Source: Selenomonas sp.
GTDB taxonomy: Bacteria; Bacillota; Negativicutes; Selenomonadales; Selenomonadaceae
Direction: 5' to 3'
Assembly (NCBI GenBank): GCA_017635515.1
Contig: JAGBLH010000284.1
Location: 1 to 62,467, forward strand
Length of the DNA stretch: 62,467 nt
The notes under the pieces were generated by a model, which worked only from the letters and a program-made list of their open reading frames with translations, did not search any database and was not told where the DNA came from. How positions within the stretch are numbered: position 1 is the stretch's first letter; the number at the start of each line of letters is the position of its first letter. The translations under genes were made by a program, and so were the position numbers. This document shows, piece after piece, positions 61,366 through 62,467 of this stretch.

Positions 61366-62148
61366 ATGCAGGTAGTGGTGCTGGCCAGCGGCAGCAAGGG
61401 CAACGCGGTGATGGTGGAAATGGACGGGGCAAAGCTCCTCATAGATGCCGGCATCAGCGCCACCCGTATCAAGAAGGGGCTGGCCTCCTTTGGCACAGCA
61501 CCGGAGGAACTTTCCGGCGTGCTCATCACCCATGAGCACCGCGACCACATTGCAGGCCTTGCTACCCTCAGCAAGTGGTATCACTTGCCCATCTTTGCGC
61601 GGCGGGGCACCCTCGCCGCTCTTTCCTGTGCCGTAAAGGTGCCCAGGGAACTCCTGAACCCTGTGGAGGGGGAGTTTGTCCTGGGGGGACTGAAGGTGGA
61701 GAACTTCGCCACCTCCCACGATGCAGCGGAATCCGCGGGCTGGCGCATAGGCGGCTCTGAACGCTTCGTGCTGGCCACGGACCTGGGCTTTGTCACCAGC
61801 AATGTCCAGCAGGCGCTGGAGGGGGCGGATATCCTTGTGCTGGAAGCTAACTACGACCCTGATATGCTGCAGGACGGCTCCTATCCCTGGCCCCTGAAGC
61901 GCAGGATCATGTCCAACCGCGGGCATCTGGCCAATGCCGATGCCGCCTGGGCGCTGGCACGGCTCAAGGAGAAGCCGGGGCAGGTGGTGCTGGCGCATCT
62001 TTCCGAGGAAAACAACAGGCCGGAGGTGGCGGAGGAAACCGTGAGGAAAATCCTGCACCGCCAGGGCGTCGACCTGCCCCTCTCCGTAGCCAGCCAGACC
62101 GAGCCATTGGTCTTCAGCACTGAGGCCTATATGTATCAGTGCTCATAA
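61366..62148 (+). CDS. walJ: Metallo-beta-lactamase-fold hydrolase WalJ (YycJ-like)
   Basis: 260 residues. The metal-binding signature THEHRDHIAG (about 50-59) and the opening VLASGSKGNAVMVEMD are those of the YycJ/WalJ group, a cytoplasmic 5' nuclease-like MBL protein that in many Firmicutes lies next to the walRK two-component genes and htrA. Neither walR nor walK is in the window, so the context here is different or only partly kept. Further ligand motifs are LEANYDPDML and VVLAHLSEENN. The ATG follows GGGGAGAT; a short AT-rich gap leads to the next, truncated gene. Confidence 0.88.
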   Translation: MQVVVLASGSKGNAVMVEMDGAKLLIDAGISATRIKKGLASFGTAPEELSGVLITHEHRDHIAGLATLSKWYHLPIFARRGTLAALSCAVKVPRELLNPVEGEFVLGGLKVENFATSHDAAESAGWRIGGSERFVLATDLGFVTSNVQQALEGADILVLEANYDPDMLQDGSYPWPLKRRIMSNRGHLANADAAWALARLKEKPGQVVLAHLSEENNRPEVAEETVRKILHRQGVDLPLSVASQTEPLVFSTEAYMYQCS

Positions 62149-62259
62149 AGTTGATTTTTGCATTTATTTTTCAGAAAGTAGCTTTAAGATATTCCCATCG
62201 GGAAAATTGATAAATAAAACTATTTTTCAAAGAGAAGTTTGGAAAGTGGAGGGATTCTC

Positions 62260-62467
62260 ATGCAATCGCTGATGTCACTTTTGAACCATAAGAAGAAAGC
62301 TGCCGTGGTGGCCTCTGTGCTGGCCCTGTCGGCGCTGACCTTTTCCGGGTGCGATGCCAGCAAGGAGGGCTTTGACGTTCTTCACTCGGATTGTCTCTCC
62401 GACAGTCATCTACGGGCGTCACCAAATCCGCGAGCAAGAGATCAACGAACCATACTGCGCCGCTCAC
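62260..62467 (+). CDS. Partial lipoprotein-like gene cut by the window end
   Basis: Starts with an ATG after GTGGAGGGA and runs off the right edge (69 residues seen). The first part is a membrane-targeting signal: basic NHKKKAA, then VVASVLALSALTF, then SGC as a possible lipobox. Up to about 62377 the codons match the rest of the window. Beyond that, the reading frame gives an Arg/Ser-rich string with foreign-looking codons, while another frame (from 62378) gives a more protein-like stretch containing IYGRHQIREQEINEPYC. This points to a junction, such as an inserted element or an assembly join. By position after walJ it could be an htrA-like gene, but nothing seen proves it. Confidence 0.5.
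   Translation, partial: MQSLMSLLNHKKKAAVVASVLALSALTFSGCDASKEGFDVLHSDCLSDSHLRASPNPRARDQRTILRRS

Overview
The window reads as chromosomal DNA of a diderm Firmicute of the class Negativicutes, most like a flagellated, sugar-fermenting Selenomonas. This is inferred from gene content and protein character, not from a database match. The reasons are: (i) a nearly complete lipid A, Kdo and Lpt outer-membrane gene set beside Firmicute-type genes (DUF3084, ComEB-type dCMP deaminase, WalJ, class 2 GalT); (ii) high-GC codon use with AAGGAGG-type ribosome binding sites and frequent TTG/GTG starts; (iii) fermentative traits (galactose and mannitol use, NADP-type glutamate dehydrogenase, an F-type ATPase rotor with two carboxylates).

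Layout. 1-16.2 kb: a compact plus-strand LPS operon, lpxC-fabZ-lpxA-lpxI-lpxB-msbA-(waaA::lpxK fusion)-kdsB-kdsA-kdsD-kdsC-lpxL-like-lptC-lptA-lptB-lptF/G. It encodes most steps from UDP-GlcNAc acylation through Kdo supply, core flipping and transport. lpxD, lptD and a second LptF/G permease are not in the window. 16.2-20.9 kb: DUF3084 protein, YqgF-like nuclease, dCMP deaminase, then wecA/tagO and wecB, which start surface-polysaccharide synthesis. 20.9-28.3 kb: the ATP synthase operon atpZ-I-B-E-F-H-A-G-D-C, with a strong promoter before atpI and a terminator after atpC.

28.4-31.4 kb: a lower-GC accessory patch with an Rpn/PD-(D/E)XK nuclease, the 3' remnant of a second one, two possible tiny ORFs and a secreted DmpA-type peptidase. 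31.4-33.0 kb: TPM protein and LemA on the minus strand. 33.0-38.4 kb: a galactose regulon galK-galE-galT-galR; two identical LacI-type operators sit exactly 120 bp apart before galK and a third precedes galR. 38.4-42.4 kb: an exported unknown protein, a lipoprotein glucosaminidase with TPRs, and a FIST-GGDEF protein with a degenerate active site. 42.4-47.9 kb: the mannitol operon mtlR-mtlA-mtlD, closed by a long bidirectional terminator.

47.9-62.5 kb: mostly single genes. They are an unknown 168-aa protein, a DUF1097 membrane protein, a HAD phosphatase, gdhA, an orphan 42-residue-repeat protein (SNFGN repeats), a TPR plus glycosyltransferase pair, a sensorless mini chemoreceptor, a Crp/Fnr regulator divergent from a purine permease, UPF0756, a receiver-GGDEF-EAL protein, a HAD mutase-like enzyme, a small unknown protein and WalJ. 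A truncated lipoprotein-like ORF with a sudden change in codon use ends the window.

The best leads for undescribed biology are the SNFGN repeat protein, the solo mini-chemoreceptor, the FIST/degenerate-GGDEF protein with an intact I-site, the two-carboxylate c-subunit, the WaaA-LpxK fusion, and promoter-terminator leaders before lpxC and the purine permease. No tRNA, rRNA, CRISPR array or complete insertion sequence was seen.
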